Assembly: GCA_013433145.1 (NCBI GenBank)
Contig: CM024170.1
Location: 8,505,366 to 8,569,365 of the forward strand
Source of the DNA: Ascaris suum
Taxonomy: Eukaryota; Nematoda; Chromadorea; Rhabditida; Ascarididae
Direction of reading: 5' to 3'
DNA: 64,000 nt
Part shown: positions 11,495-26,400 of the stretch, in pieces
Numbering within the stretch: the first letter of the stretch is position 1
Layout of the letters: the number at the start of each line of letters is the position of its first letter
The notes under the pieces: generated by a model
The model's database searches: none
What the model was told of the DNA's origin: nothing
Seen by the model: the letters and a program-made list of their open reading frames with translations, nothing else
Made by a program: the position numbers and the translations under genes

Positions 11495-14400
11495 TACGTA
11501 CATACGCAAGGATACCCGATACCTGACCCTCCCCCTTTCCCCTCAAAAAGTCCCCTTTCCCCAGGTGTATTCACTACCTGGTTCTTAAACGAACAACGTA
11601 AATATTTAGTTCACATACTACTGCGAATATTACTTGAAGACATGAAAACAAGCAATAACGGGGTTTAACGACAAATCTTATAGTGAGCGTTCACTGCTTC
11701 CAGAAAATGATCCACGCACGGTCCCTTGGAAGCAAATATATTGGCAAGTAGAAATATACTTGTTTCTAATTGGAAAAGAAATAATGACAGCAGGAACCTT
11801 TTGGGCGTCAACTTTGGTGTGAAATGCAACGCTTTTAGGCAGATTTTTGCATTCTTGGATGATTTCATTTAGGATAAATGAGAAGCCGATGATATCATTA
11901 TCATCAAGCAATGGATTGATCGCCTTCTCCAACGAAATCAGTTTTGGCTCTCGCTCCATTAAACGAACCGACGCCACTTCAAATACCTGAATTTGCATAT
12001 TTAGTGAACTTATATGCAGATCTATAGCGTTACCACAGCAAAGCGATGAGTGGTAAATTAAATAATTTGAGTCGGTATTGCCATTATTATTAATGATTGA
12101 CTTAATATCTATATTATTAACCAATAATTTTATGTGTACTTCACCCTAACTTATGATTTCGTTGTTTATCAGTAATATGCAGCCTTCATTCTGTTGCGCG
12201 TTTATGCTTTCTCAAGCGCCCCAACGGACCGAAATATTACGGAAATTAAAAGTTTGCTCGCACTTCTCGAAGCGATGGCCTAACCGCAACTAACGATTAC
12301 TAGGACAATGAAGGGAGGAAACATCTCAGTGAATGCGACCGCACCATCCCACATATTTCAAAATGCAAACAAACTGAGAATATAAAACAAATTTCAATCC
12401 CACTAATTAACAGCTACATTGGTATGTCAACCCATCTCCCTGTCATAACTACGCTTGTAAGTGGAATATGCCTAAATCTGATATCAAAAGAAACAATGCC
12501 AAGAAATAATTCGACGATTTCTTTATATTTTAAATCTAACCAGCTCTCTCCCTCCAACCACTAGCAACTAGTTTACCGATGATCAGCTCCAATCTTTTGT
12601 TTCAATCGACGGCTTGATGCCACTATCAGCAAACAACACCTTTCTTGCAGTTTCGGTGATCACATGATTATCGCCGTTGTATACTCTCGAATTGTCCAAC
12701 ATTTGTTTTATATCCGCGAGGAATTGCCGCCGTAATTCATATTTATTCTCGGATATCTTCTTCTTTATTGTCTGCATATCCATTGGATTTTTTATTATTG
12801 TGTAATAGTCGGGCACCTGAAAGCAATTTCAAACAGCAATCGATTATTGATAATTAAGCTGCAAACTGAAGTAGTAATTTGCTCTTGGAAATTCAGCTCT
12901 ATGCAGGTCACAGTGGATGCTGCCCACTAACCTGCGAATAGCAATACATTTAAAACGTTAGGTGCCAATTCAACGAAAACCATCAAAACTACCAATCAAA
13001 CCAATGTGGCCATTAAACTTCTTGATAATAGGGCGTCTCACAGAATGTATATGCCACGGGTTGAAATGAATGAGCAATTTCACTGCAGACAAAGAAGAGT
13101 GAGAATATGCCACGCATAAGTTCCATCACAAATATTAGTAAGGACCAACGGAAGCCTCTTCCTCCTATATCACTTCAAGCTAACCGTTTTTCTCTTGAGA
13201 CTTGAGAGGGAAATCGCAACTCCCTCCTCCCCCCCCCCCCTCCCTGAATAAAAAAATTGGAAAATACATTGCCTGAAACATTGCATACAACTGCAATGTT
13301 TCACTTAAAAAATTCCTATCAATAACAAATCAATTTCATCTCAACAAAACCACAGTAAAATTTATGGGATGTCTACAACTTCCGGAGGCTATACTCGATA
13401 TTATACGATATTCTGAAACGTTTTCGATGTCCCTTTATTCGAGCATTTAATCCTCAAAATCTTCTCAAAAATTAGAATGTCCATTATTCGGCGAAATAAC
13501 AATTCAACAGTGCAACAATATAAACTGCTTTTACCAGCTCCAAGGCAATATTCCAATGAGAAAAGAGCATGAAATCAAACTGAAACAGAAATTAATGGTT
13601 ACCAATGCGGTTTTGCGGGGTTTAAGAATTGGTTTACTTCCTCGCTAGACAACAATCAAATATATTTGAGAAGTAAAATAGCCTAATGGACAAAATAACT
13701 TTTAATTACCGAAAACTTTAGACTTTAAATATTAAACGAAAGCAATTTAGAAAAAAGAGAAAAGAGTAGGAAACCTTCTTCGCGTTGACTGGAAACATAA
13801 GGTGTTCAGTGCCAGGAAGGGCGCGCAAATCGCCGAAAATTTCATTTAGCTGAATCGACATCGACACCTAAACACAAACCTTTATGAGAACATCGCGTCG
13901 GGCAATGGTGGACTCTGTGACGCGGAGCAAAATTTCCTCCTCGCTTTGTCGCCTTATAAATTAGCTCAATGAGTGCGGATTCAATCCTCTCTCTCCTCCT
14001 CTCCACCTGAGTAGCCTAGAGTACAGGGGTAAGTAAAGCCATATGCCATACCGTTGCTCACTCATTTACCTGCCTCAGACCCACCGAATCGCTAAAATAG
14101 GCCGGCTTCTACAACTGGACTAATGCAAATGTGATCTGCTAATATCTGTAAGGAGCGCGTGATTTATGAAAAATTGCAAACACAAGCAGTGAGCCAATTA
14201 TGCTGTGCCATTTCCGGCGTCTTTCAAGCTAGGCTCGCTAAAGAGAATGAATTAGACATCGCGACTGCTGTAGTAGTGAGCATTATCAGTTAGAAACACA
14301 CCTCCTCATTGTAACTAAAGCTTGTTTTGGAAGAATGAAACTTTAGCGGTTTCTACTGAAGCAGCCAAGAGACATCCTGCACCGTACCCTCGGATCTGCT

Positions 14401-17400
14401 CTTCTCCTCTGCACTGACTTCTGCGGCCCGTAGAGATAATCGTCCATATCGATGGCAGAACGCCGTCGGCTCGTGTTTGTGTTAACTGACGTCCGTGATT
14501 TACCTAAGCGACTCATATGTTGAATTTAGTGGTAATCCTGTTACTCAGTTTTGCCACTCTGTAAATAAGCGATATTGTTGTCCAACCAAGTCTGTTGCTA
14601 AAGCGACTCTCTCGACATAACAATCCCCTTTCCTGGTATAAACTATTCTCAAATAAAGCTGGTATAAAACAACAAGCGTATTTAAATACTAACATATTCC
14701 TGACCCTTTGAAAATAATTGCCACTCCTTGCAGAACGACGGCTGTGCAAAATCCACATAAGTCTCTTAATAAACATTTTGGTGCAGCGAAATTACATGCA
14801 ACAATCGCACTAAAATTTACCCACCGTTTTTGGCACATCTTAAATCAACAGGTTAAGCTCATTCATTTCATTTCAATCACATCACTGCGCCATTTCGCCT
14901 ACATATTACATTTTCCACCAGAATAAAATACACAGCTTAACCCGATTTCATTCAATGCAGACATCAGCTATACCACTAAAACAGATTCACTTAAGCATGA
15001 ACCTATATTATTCCCTCTCGCCTTGGTAAATCAGCAGTATTCGAGTCCACAAATTCAGGCAAGCATTCGCCACTCGGCCATCAAAACAACCCTTGCACTG
15101 TTTAACAAATTTTCTAACAACATTACTATTTGATGGCAGTGTTTCATCGATTCCCTGAACGTCATCCTCGCTATCGACATCATCATCTTCATGTACCATT
15201 CCCTCCTCTGGCTCGCCTCCTGTCGCATTAGACATTTCATCCTCCTCCTTAATCTTCTTATCACCTGCTATCAACTCTCGGGGTATATGCAGCCTGAAAA
15301 CATCAGATCTTTGCAAGCACCCTTCGAAGAATACTTGCTAACTGGAGTTCATTGGATAGTGCAGGAAGCAACTCTTGCTGCTTGTCCGACCTTTCTTTGC
15401 ATAGAAAGCGGTCAGGCGTAACTGCGTCCTCTCACCTCCACCTCTAACAGTAGTTTGAAGGATAAGAGAAATGAGCAGTGGAGAATGTCAGTCGACCAAA
15501 TTAATCAACAACACAAATATCGACTCAAACTTGGAGCAGATATGACGAATGCTGCGAACTCCTTGGGAACTGCGTAAAAAGCTAACGAACAGAGAAAGCT
15601 CGACAAGGAGGCGCAGCTCGCAATAGCAGCTATCCCAGGTATGAACAAATGGGGTGTTGCCCAAAAAAGCAATACACCATCCGCTCTGGGTAATCTAATC
15701 GACTTAATCGAAACGTTCAAAAGTAATGAAAGATAAATAAATGTCTTTCTAAGGAACTAGTTCTGAGAAATCTCAGGCAAAGATGCCATTTCCTACTCTC
15801 ATAAAATTGCTGCTGCAGAAATCTGCATGCGCAAATTTCATGGTAAATGCAAGCAGCCTGACTCATGATGAGGAAAGCTAATCGCGAAGGAGGTGGATTC
15901 AAAATGCCACAATGCAACATTAGAGAAGAAATACTAAATTTCACTGCCATTTCTCTGAAATGCGCGAACTGAAATTACATCCGAGAGACAAATATGCAAA
16001 TGTTCGCACATATATCCACATAAATATAATGCCAGCATATGGCGGATTCCGTTTAAAAAAATGATAGAAAAACGGATAAAAATGTATCAAAAATCAGCAA
16101 AGAATAGAACATAAGGATATTACAAAGGAGAAAATTATAGTAGACAACTTAGATTTTGAGGGAAAGGACAGCAATTTTTAGAGAATAAAGGTGCTAATAA
16201 AAACTTGGAATTTAAATCATATCAGATAAAGAAATGACAGGAAGAAAGACAACTAAAGCATTCGAATTTCCGTTGAATAACAAACATACTTTCTGAAGAC
16301 AAAAAAGTTTAAACAAGAAACTAACCGAACGGCATTCTTTTTTATCATTTCGGTGTGCGCGTAAAGTTTTCTCGAAATTTTCAGCTTAGTGCCCTCAACG
16401 GCGATCAATTCCCCCGATGGTACTGCCATCTTCTCGAGCTGTTCGTCCGTCAATGCAACCTGCAAATTTAGCGACATTTGCAAACGGTAAATATCTCCTC
16501 ACGTAACTTGTAAATCAATAACTCTTTTTAAAATGCTACTGGAAGCAATGTTCAAATAACAACAGGGAAAACGGAAAATGCAAGCAGCAGCAGCGATTTG
16601 AATTTCGACCCTCCTTCAGCTTTTCAAGTGATAGTCTCAATCGTTGGATCTCATTTTTTACGGTTTCATGGAAGTTGGTGCAACATTTCAACGATCCAAA
16701 TCAGAATACCGCGGAAGAAATGAATCTACCGCGGTATATAATAGCGAAATAGCGAGAATTTATGGAAAGAAAAATTTGTTACCGGATGTATATCACCGAC
16801 TGTTTTTGTGGGCGCCTTATTCGAATCCTTCCCATACAACGGGCAATTCTTATTCGTTTTCATATGCCCTGTGCCATGACAAGCACTGCAGCGCATTTTC
16901 AATAGATTTGGCTTTATAACAACTGGCTTCTTCTCCGCCGCCGGCTTAGCCTGAAAATAAGAAAAAGGATTATTGAGAGCGACGCCTAAACGTGCAATGA
17001 GAATGTTCCCGGTTATGAGAACGAAGGGCAAATGTTTTATTGCTGCATTTGCATAAAAACAGCGAATGAGGAGGAGGTGACCTGACAATAATGCTAATAA
17101 AACATAACAGCAAACGACCGGCAACAAATGAAATCATTTAACAGTGATAGTGACAGCCACATAAGCGCTAATGGCGTACACTATCATCGACAACGTCACT
17201 GAAACGCTTACTCGTGACAACGGGCAGATGCTAGCTGAAACTATCGGAATCAACTGTATACCTAAAAAATTCCCTCTCCTATGCCAGTGGCTGCTACAAT
17301 TTCTCTACCGCCTACATTTTCCGATATTACAAAAATATTCAAAGCAGCGCTAAACAACGAGTTTTCAGTTTTTGGTACAAAAATATCGTTTAATTAAAAA

Positions 17401-20400
17401 AAGAACTCCAACATATGATCTCTATGCACTTTCCTCGTTTCTCTCATTCGAAGAATATGAGTATTAATTTGCACCTTATTGATTGGCTGACCGATAGGAA
17501 CACCATGAAGTTAGCTTTGAGTTCATTACGACGGATTCTTCTCAGCTGATCTTGCAATCGTCGCTTCTCTTTTCGTCTTTCCTGCAAGGAACCAATAACG
17601 CGGAGATTTTGGGGTGAAAATTTTCAAGAAACAGCACAGTGATAATTAGCATTTCTATTTCTTCGCTACTTTCTCATCGGCCAATAAATGAAAGCAAAAT
17701 GGATTCGATAAATTACTATAATACGAATGAAACCATAAAATAAAATTCAGTTTGAAAACCCAAAAAATCGGCAATTAATAAATGAATAAAATCATAGAGG
17801 CAATAATCAAGCTCTCATTTATGCCATATGAACAACCTATAGCCCTCCACCTGTACTATTTAACAGGAGTAAATTAATGCCTTCCTCGCTCCCTACCCCC
17901 CCCCCCCCCCCTCCTCACTGGATTCTCACCTTGGTGGAGCATAAAAACAGTTAACTCAGCTAGAGATTGTCAACCGCTGTTAAACAAAGGTTGGTGCGTA
18001 ACACACTCAAACCCCTCCCACCGTCCAATCAAGAATGTCGGTAAGACACTGAAATGAAGGACATCCCACCTCTTTGTATTGTTCATCCATCTGTGCGTAG
18101 ACCTGTATGAAAGTGTTATCACGGGTGGTTCGAATACGTACGTACGCTTCGATCAACTGCGGCCTTGTAATCACCTCAACACGTGTCTGAAAACGCAACT
18201 CACACAACCCTCACAAGCACCACCTTCCAATAAATATTGCTGATATTGTTATTAGTCGGTAAGTGTGATGTATGAGATTGAAAAGCAGCCTATATGTGAT
18301 ACATGCTTTCACACTCCCATGCGATCACGCATTTATTATATAATAAATCAAGAACGACAACAGCTAAATGAGCTTGATGCCACGCCGACTGGTTGGTTAC
18401 GTCCTTCTGTGGACGGAAACAAGATTGCCAGCAATGTTTGTATGAAAATGTCTTTTTTTAAACAAGTAATTAGTTTTGGCGAACAAAGCAAACAAAACTA
18501 TAACTCAAGAGAATCTGAAGGGGGAAGAATCTCGGAATCGGTATTCCAATTCTTGATCACCCACTTGTAAGAAAAGCAGAGAGACCTAAAGTGACTGATA
18601 GAGTTTACTAATTCAATATTAAGCGCGCTAAAACGCTCCTACCGTTCTTTTGTTCGACGTCAAAATTGATTAGCCCGTTGGCCCGTCTCCAGTACAGCTG
18701 CAGGTACTAACATGAAATAACAAAAGCAGAAAAAACTGACCGATTCGATGCCATCAGGGCCTTTAAATGTGCGATAGATCTTCAGCTTGCGAGGACCGCT
18801 GCCACTCAAGATTGTGTGGTTCGAGTCCTCGGTTACCACCGACGAATCTTTCTCTAAAACAACGGCAGCTCTTCCTACATAACTTCCGGCTCATTCAAGA
18901 GGCCAAGGCAGGTAACCAGAGCGCATAAACTGATTACAACAACGGAATAAAGTTGACATCGGCCAATGGAAACTCTATGGCAGTCGTCTTGATATGACGC
19001 TCATAGATGTTACTTAATGTTGCCTGGAAGGCAAACTTTTCGGTCTGGGATGGGGAAGATTCCTCAAGAATGGGGAGGGCAGAGAAGGTGAAAGGGAAGA
19101 CCACTAGGACAATACATGCCGCAGAAAAAAACCAGGAGAAGTACACGGACCCGCAGCAAAAGACTCCCTAGATTTTACCTGCCCAAGAAGTACTGTTTAC
19201 AAAAAATTTTTTTCTTGTTTACCAAATTTTCGCCCAGTGATGAATTTGGCACAACACATGCACTGGAATATCGCCTCGTAAAATATGTGACTCCAAAAGT
19301 ACTCACAATATTTCTGAACTTAATGAATAAATAACTAACGGGATTCTTTGCCCTGCTCCTTCTCCGGCTTCGGTGTACTAGTGCCAGCGCTGACGTCACC
19401 AGACAGCATTTTCTGCAATGCTTTCCGTTCTTTCTCCTCTTGCTCAAACTCCAGTTTCTTCCTCTCCACTGCCGACAAACCTTTCTTACCTGAAAAATTT
19501 ACTAATCAGGCAAAAGAAGAACAGAATAAGACGGAGACTGTGACTGAGATTTAAAAACTAAATCACATACTGAGTTGTCAACTTTCATAGTTTGCTAAAC
19601 ATTAGGGTTAAGGAATGAAGTGGAAGATTTGCGACGATATATCCTATCAAGTATTTTGTTTTTCCGCTCTTTTTCAACAACCTACAACAGACTTACTTAT
19701 AAACAAGCTGATGCATTGGAGCTGCGAATTTATTTCGGAAACAGAGGTACGCTGATGTGGAATCAACGAAGACATGAAAATTTAGAGCTCGAAAGGAATC
19801 ATCCATTATTGCAGTCAACCCGAACTCGTCTACTCATTACTACATACATTATTCCCGGTGATATACAATATATTGCATGGGATAAAGCTTGATAAAAGAC
19901 GACTCCACCGATCGTCAACTTGGGAAACCATCGTAGTACATTTGCTACATTTATTTCGACTTCATTTCATCAGCTGCTAGATGCGATCGCATTTTAAATT
20001 GAAAATTTTGCATCTCTGATCCTTTCACCATGCAAAATGAATGATGAAAGGAGTATAAAAGATGGACAACAACAGTGATGACTGCAGATAGCATGAAAAG
20101 TACGGGCTTCTAATGATACAGCATTTGTACTCAGATAGAGACAACAAATGCATGACGTCACCCTTTCGATTTATGCAGCTGTACCAACTGTGTCATCCAC
20201 GTACGATGAGCTCAGATTCCATACGATCTATGCATTTGGGTGGTTCTAGATAGAGAGTGAACATATTTCTAAGAAGATCCAATTTCCATAACAACAAGAC
20301 TTAAATAAGGAATTATGCAAAATGCACTGTTCCAACATAAAATCAATCGAGGCGACGGAAAAGAGCCGTTAAACTTGGCAAACCTTTATTAGCAGCGAGC

Positions 20401-23400
20401 ATACTCTCGAGTTTAGTTGCCAATTCCTCGTTATCCGAATCCTCTCCACTGCTGCCTTCATCTGTACTCAGCTCATCGGGATTTGATAACGTTCTCAAAT
20501 AAGCAAAATTAATCAACGTAAACAACGCAATCTATCTGCAAAAATAGGCACATATTCCCCCAAATGATGCATGCGCCTGGCTATAGCTCAAAATTTCAGG
20601 AAATGGCATCAATCTCCTCTCATTTTTGCTTTACTGATTCCCAGAATGTACGTCGTATACATCGGGATTTTTCGGACTGACCTTTCTGTGCCTTTCCCAC
20701 AGAAAAGTATACCTATGTCGATATCTGTATCTTAAGCCCTGGCGCTGAAATATGCATTGTTTAAATCTATTTGGAAAGCAGAAGAACAAGTGATATCTTT
20801 TGCGCGTCCACCTACTACCTATCGCTAATATAAACAAAAATACACTTATTAAAGGTATGACTACAATAAAGATGAAAAGAATATATGATTATTCCAAATT
20901 CAACCGAACAAGACGGCGCCTGCTGATGCAGACAAACGTATTAACAAGTTGACTGCATTGTAAAAAACAGGAAATGACCCATTCAAAACTTCAAGCGGTT
21001 TCTAAATTATTTTTCATTTCCACGGGAAAACATCAAATGCCACTAAGGAGAAAATTCTATATCAGATGGCTTTATTTTTACTGCTCAACTCTAACCAAAA
21101 AGGCAAGCAATAAACGGTGGAAGGGACTGAGGGTGGGGAAGCCGGTACTAACTGCGCGTTTTAGAAATCCATCGACCGTACAAACTGCAGAAACATTTGA
21201 TGCGAAGACACGACGTCCAATAAGACTTTACCTACAATAAATCTTGAGAATTCGCCATCTTTTACGCACGTCTCACAGCGAAACGTTAGAATTAGCACAT
21301 GCAAATTTCGTGCTACTTTTAATTGCGATGATTCGTAAACGAAGCGATTAATTTGTTCGAAACTGCGACTACATTTCAACGTGAGACACATACTGTGCGC
21401 GGTAAATTGCACCCAAATGGCGTCCATAGTTTGCAAGCGGAAACCGCTGCAGATATAGGGATTAACTGATGGGAGCAGATATGAGATCATTTTCAAAAAG
21501 TATAAAAAACATACTGGTTCTGGAGATCGAATATACGCTGACAAAACTTCTTGTATTTCTCCTGCATATCGGCGAAATTAAAACGAATATTGCCACGTGC
21601 GAAGCGTGCCATCCCTTAAAAAGATTCCTAAGAGCAAAATAAAACATCCGAAAATTTATACACATAATGATATTGCAATCGTATAAGTTATCATACAACC
21701 GAATATGAGTGCTTGAAGAATGAGAAAAAATTAGGTTATGAAGCATAAAAAGGACAGAAACACAAAGTAAGTTTTCGTTCGGGGGATACTACTTCAAGCC
21801 TTTTTTCAGTTAGATCCACAAAACTTCCTCCTCCGACCAAATGTAACACTGCTTAGAAGAAAAGCACGAAAACACTTCATAGAAAATAAAAATGAACATC
21901 TTTAACGAAACCACAGCTTAATAAACTAACCAAAAACAATTAGCCACATCTAGCAGACTAAATAACAACATAGGAATCACAGTATCCCTCAGTCAATGGG
22001 TGTTACAGTAATAAAAAACGGTTCAAGTGAAATACAGATCCTATAAAATTCAACTGCACTAGTGCATATTAGTACTGCCTAACTACAACTCACTTACAAG
22101 CCTATCTAACAGATATGACGAGCAGCCACAAATGGTGGCCTTGGTACAGTGAAGCATAAATCCGCAATAAGCTTAAAGATACTTGACGCAGCCTAGAATA
22201 GTCTGAAGCGATGATCCATCACATGCTATGGAGAAATGCGCCAAAGAGTCCCAACAAGCAGGAATTTTCGAATAACAGGTGAGTTATATCGAAAAAGTGA
22301 TATCTGTTGAGCAAAAGTAAAACGAATGACACTGAACAATAACTAACCAGAAAAGTCGGATCTCGCTTTTGCTGCTTGCGTCGACAGCGTTCGAATAACG
22401 TCAATTATTTCCCAACGACTCAATGAGTTTATCTTCAATCAAAGTTAACTTTCACTGTTAAGCTTATTCCGATTCAACTGAATCTTGTTTCCAACAGCTA
22501 AATCTCCGTCATTGCCTCCATTTCAGGAACAACTGCTAAAGAAACCAATTATTAATTTCAGAACGCAATAAAAATAGGTCGAGGCGACGTCATTCAGTAG
22601 AAGATAGTGACACAGAAATAAGAGCACTGAGACCGAACAAGGAACATTTATAGCGCAATAGAACAATACGACGGAGGACAAGACAAACAAGAGCGATTAG
22701 ACAGGATAATTCAAGCAGACATACCTCTTCTTCGCGCACTCCATAGTCGCGGCAAATTTCCTTCGCTTCCTTCAGCGGCAACTTCCGTAAATCGGCATTT
22801 GTTCCCGTAACCAATCGTTTTGGAACGTTTGGCACTTCCTCCTAAAATATTACTTGTTATCCGTTAAAAACAAACAGACGAAGACTTTGGTATCCCCTGA
22901 TTATGACACTCGCAACGATCACTACCCACCCGCGCTCCCTAGAACCTCGCGCTGCATTCAACTAACTGCCAGCTTCGCATAAAAAACAACAACCCATCTC
23001 TACCTTTCCCATGTCAACTAAAGCGTTAACATGCAATAACCCACGATGGCCATACTTCATCCTGGAAAGCTTTCTCAATGTGGGTGCTGATTGACAGTGA
23101 GCGACAGGAATATGCGAATCATATCGAAAAAAAAAACTACTTAAGCTTGTCGCAAATGAAAATTACCTTGGCTTTTTGTGGTTTAGCGCTCACTCTCACG
23201 TAAGAGAAGCCCTCACCGCAGCCCGTTGGATCAGCGATACCCGTTTGGTCGAGCAAACATTTACCCTTCATCGACGAAATGTACGCACGTGTCGTGTTCC
23301 ACGGGGCACATTTGATCTGCAATAAAACATAGATAGAAGCGGTTTACTACAGATGGTATCGTACCATTTCAGCGGTAGTATCCTTTCTGTAGATGATAAT

Positions 23401-26400
23401 TTGCCTCGCTTTCAGACGGGATAAGCTTACACTGCTGGTGATAAAGTGTGAGAAAATATCATCATTAATCTTAAACAAGACGAGAAGCTTCCTACCCTAA
23501 AAAGAATTCCAGAAGCACTTTACAACAGGGTCATCTTGTGATGCTGAACAGGATGTGAGTCAGTTTACGCAAGAATTTGCGTGAGGGAGAAGGAAGAGTT
23601 GTGATTTGAAGAGTTCGAATGTTAAGAACAATGCACTGAACGCATTATTCCGCCAGAATTTCTGCGACTGTACCTTTATCTGACTTATCAACAGCGCACT
23701 GCTGCAGATAATATTTTTGGCACCTCATCCGTTCGTTTAAAAAGAAACAAACATCCTATACTTAAAGAAATTAACATTTATTTTCCACATTTCAGGCAAG
23801 GACCAATAAATTATCTACTACCACAAAACAAGGACTGTGGCTGAAGTAGCATCGAGCTGGGGTTCAGAAAGAGGCTATCTACAATTCAGCTTGTCAGCTT
23901 CTTCCTCATCCTCCCTACATACATGAAGGGTGCCCGGCAATTACGAAACGCATATGAAAATACAAAGACGCGATTAGAGAAAAGAGGAAGAAGGAGTGAT
24001 GGCATTACCTCATCTTCGATGGTGACCTGATCGTCCGAATCGTCTTCATTCTCTGGTGTAAAGAAATACTTCTCTCCGTAACCAGCGTCCTGAAATGACA
24101 ACATGACCGCTGGATAAAAGCTATCTGGGTGGTCGTTATACAATCCAACTACAGCATGAAATGATGAAGGGAGAACACTGCATATTCGAGGCACTTATTA
24201 TAAGTCCCCTCAAATAACTGATGGTGTAAATTTCTCATCAACGCTCAAATTCAATACGTGTTAGCAGTAGCGCGTTGGGTTCTGAAAGACACTAGAAGTG
24301 CACACCACGAAGCAGTAGAAGACAGCAGCAAATGAACTTCAGTTCTTCAACTTATTCTACAACACAAATACTAGTAATGACATCAGTGACAATAGCAGTG
24401 CTAGCATTATACAACACTAAAATTAATGACTGCTAACACTTTTATTGTTACTGATACTGTTATTGCCATTAACAATGATAATAAACAACAATAACAGCAA
24501 CAGTAAAGGAAACAACAATGGCAGACAGTAACAGTGTTAATAAAAGTATTTACAATGAAGCTGTAATAATACTAATGGTGGCAATGACAACAATAAAAAC
24601 AGTAAGAAGAACAGCAGCTATGATAGCAACAACAATAAAAACAATCGTCACTCCATATAAACTGTGGCAGATAGGAGAATGCTGTTAAACTCAATGAATT
24701 GATAACCTTCGGAGAGGTAAATTAAGTGGTTAATGCTTCTCCATGGATAAAAAGACATCTGTTTTACGCGACGATTGATAGCACAATTTATTTTCAAAGA
24801 GACTGCAAGTTAAAAGAGAATAGGTTGTTTTCCATTATATCATTTTGATTTCATTAACGGTGATTCAAGCAATGATGAACAAAAATTCAATTATACGTCT
24901 TACGACATCTTTTTATACTAATGGTGGTGGTGGTGGTGGTGACATTAGAGCGTGCTGATGAGTATGTGCCATTTTTTAAAGCGAGCAACAGAAAGCATTT
25001 TCTAAAGCCGACCTCGCTTATATTCAAGGAGGCGACTGCATTCGAAAAGCCGCAATTTCAGCAACGCTTGGCAGGTGTCTCTATTGAAGAAGACGGCAAC
25101 GTTCCAGTAAAAAGAGTGAACAAGGATTACCTTGAGACGTTGTTCAGCAGCAAGCATGCTGTATTGTGCACAACACATCTCAGGCGTCACCATCGCTAGT
25201 ACTTCTTCCTTGCTTGGTAAACGAAAGTCACTTCGTAGTACCTCAAAATAACCAATACGCATAGACCACTTAGCGTGCTCTGAATGTTATGTTCGCAAAA
25301 TTGAAGATGAAGGGCATAAGTGGTGCGCAATGCCTCATCAAAGTGGCTGAGATAACAGCCACCTTGATGAAAGAGACCAATGCAGGAATACATTCGATAA
25401 TCGCTGTGATATCTTTAACATCGAGAGGGTTGTCGATGATGAAAAACATTAACCGACATTATTTTGTAACATTTCAGGAAGCCACTGAAAAAAGCGAGAG
25501 TTGAACAAAAAAGTGACAGCAAAAGTAACTCGCAACTTAAAATATATTTATGAATATTGCACAGCCCAATTGGCCACATAAGGCTCGTTTCTTTGAAGAT
25601 CTGAGCGATCAGATCCACTTTCTCTTCGCTCCCCCTCAATATCTTTGCCCGTTTCACGTCTCAGCATTCCTTTTATAGGACAATCCAACTAATTCTAGTG
25701 AATTTTTCTCACGTATAACATTACAAAATGATAAACAGAACCTTACGCGAAAATTCGCAGGTACAATGCCTGTCAAAGATTACAAATGATGCTATAAGCA
25801 CATGGAAGCAGAGTCGGACAATTCCCCCTCTCTACCAATTTCTAGGCCGATGCTAGAATCAGCAAAATTTCTTGTAAAAACTTGCATTTGAAAAACTGTA
25901 TGCGGCTGCGTTCAAATTCTGTCTGTTCGAAAATGACTTTTTCGTGCGTCGCTTTTTTTCACCGAATTTTTGCACGCTTATGCCGCTTTCCTCCTTATAC
26001 TATTCCCACCTCACATGTGCCCGTAGGTGTCTCTCTCTCATCTGAAGACAATGTGGATAGAAAAGGAGGGAGGATGACAGAAAGGAGATTTTTCTTGTGC
26101 ACTCAGAATGAAATGGATAATTCCCTGATGGGATTTCTTAGGGGTGTCTTGCAGATGGAATTTTGAAAATCTGATGGCTAAGGGAATCCACTGATGTCCA
26201 AATATTGTGAAGAAATTTTGAATGTCTTTCAATAAAAACTCAGTCAAATAAAGCTATCATCTCACATTCACATGCTCCGATAAAAGTGCCGTCCAGACGC
26301 TCTCAACGATAAAGATACTAAAGGATATTAAGAAACTTACCCAATAATTTTGGTCGGGCCCTTGGCCGAGTCGTTTAAAGTCTGAACACTGCTTTAGACG

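Noticed and set aside
11071..11588. Overlapping frames on both strands encoding long Tyr-Ile repeats
   Set aside because: They are translations of the two (AT)n tracts, present in all frames and inside a TAF1 intron.
15055..15264. Minus-strand frame rich in Met/Arg
   Set aside because: It is an alternative frame of TAF1 exon 33; the frame that fits the family and the splice phase is the acidic one.
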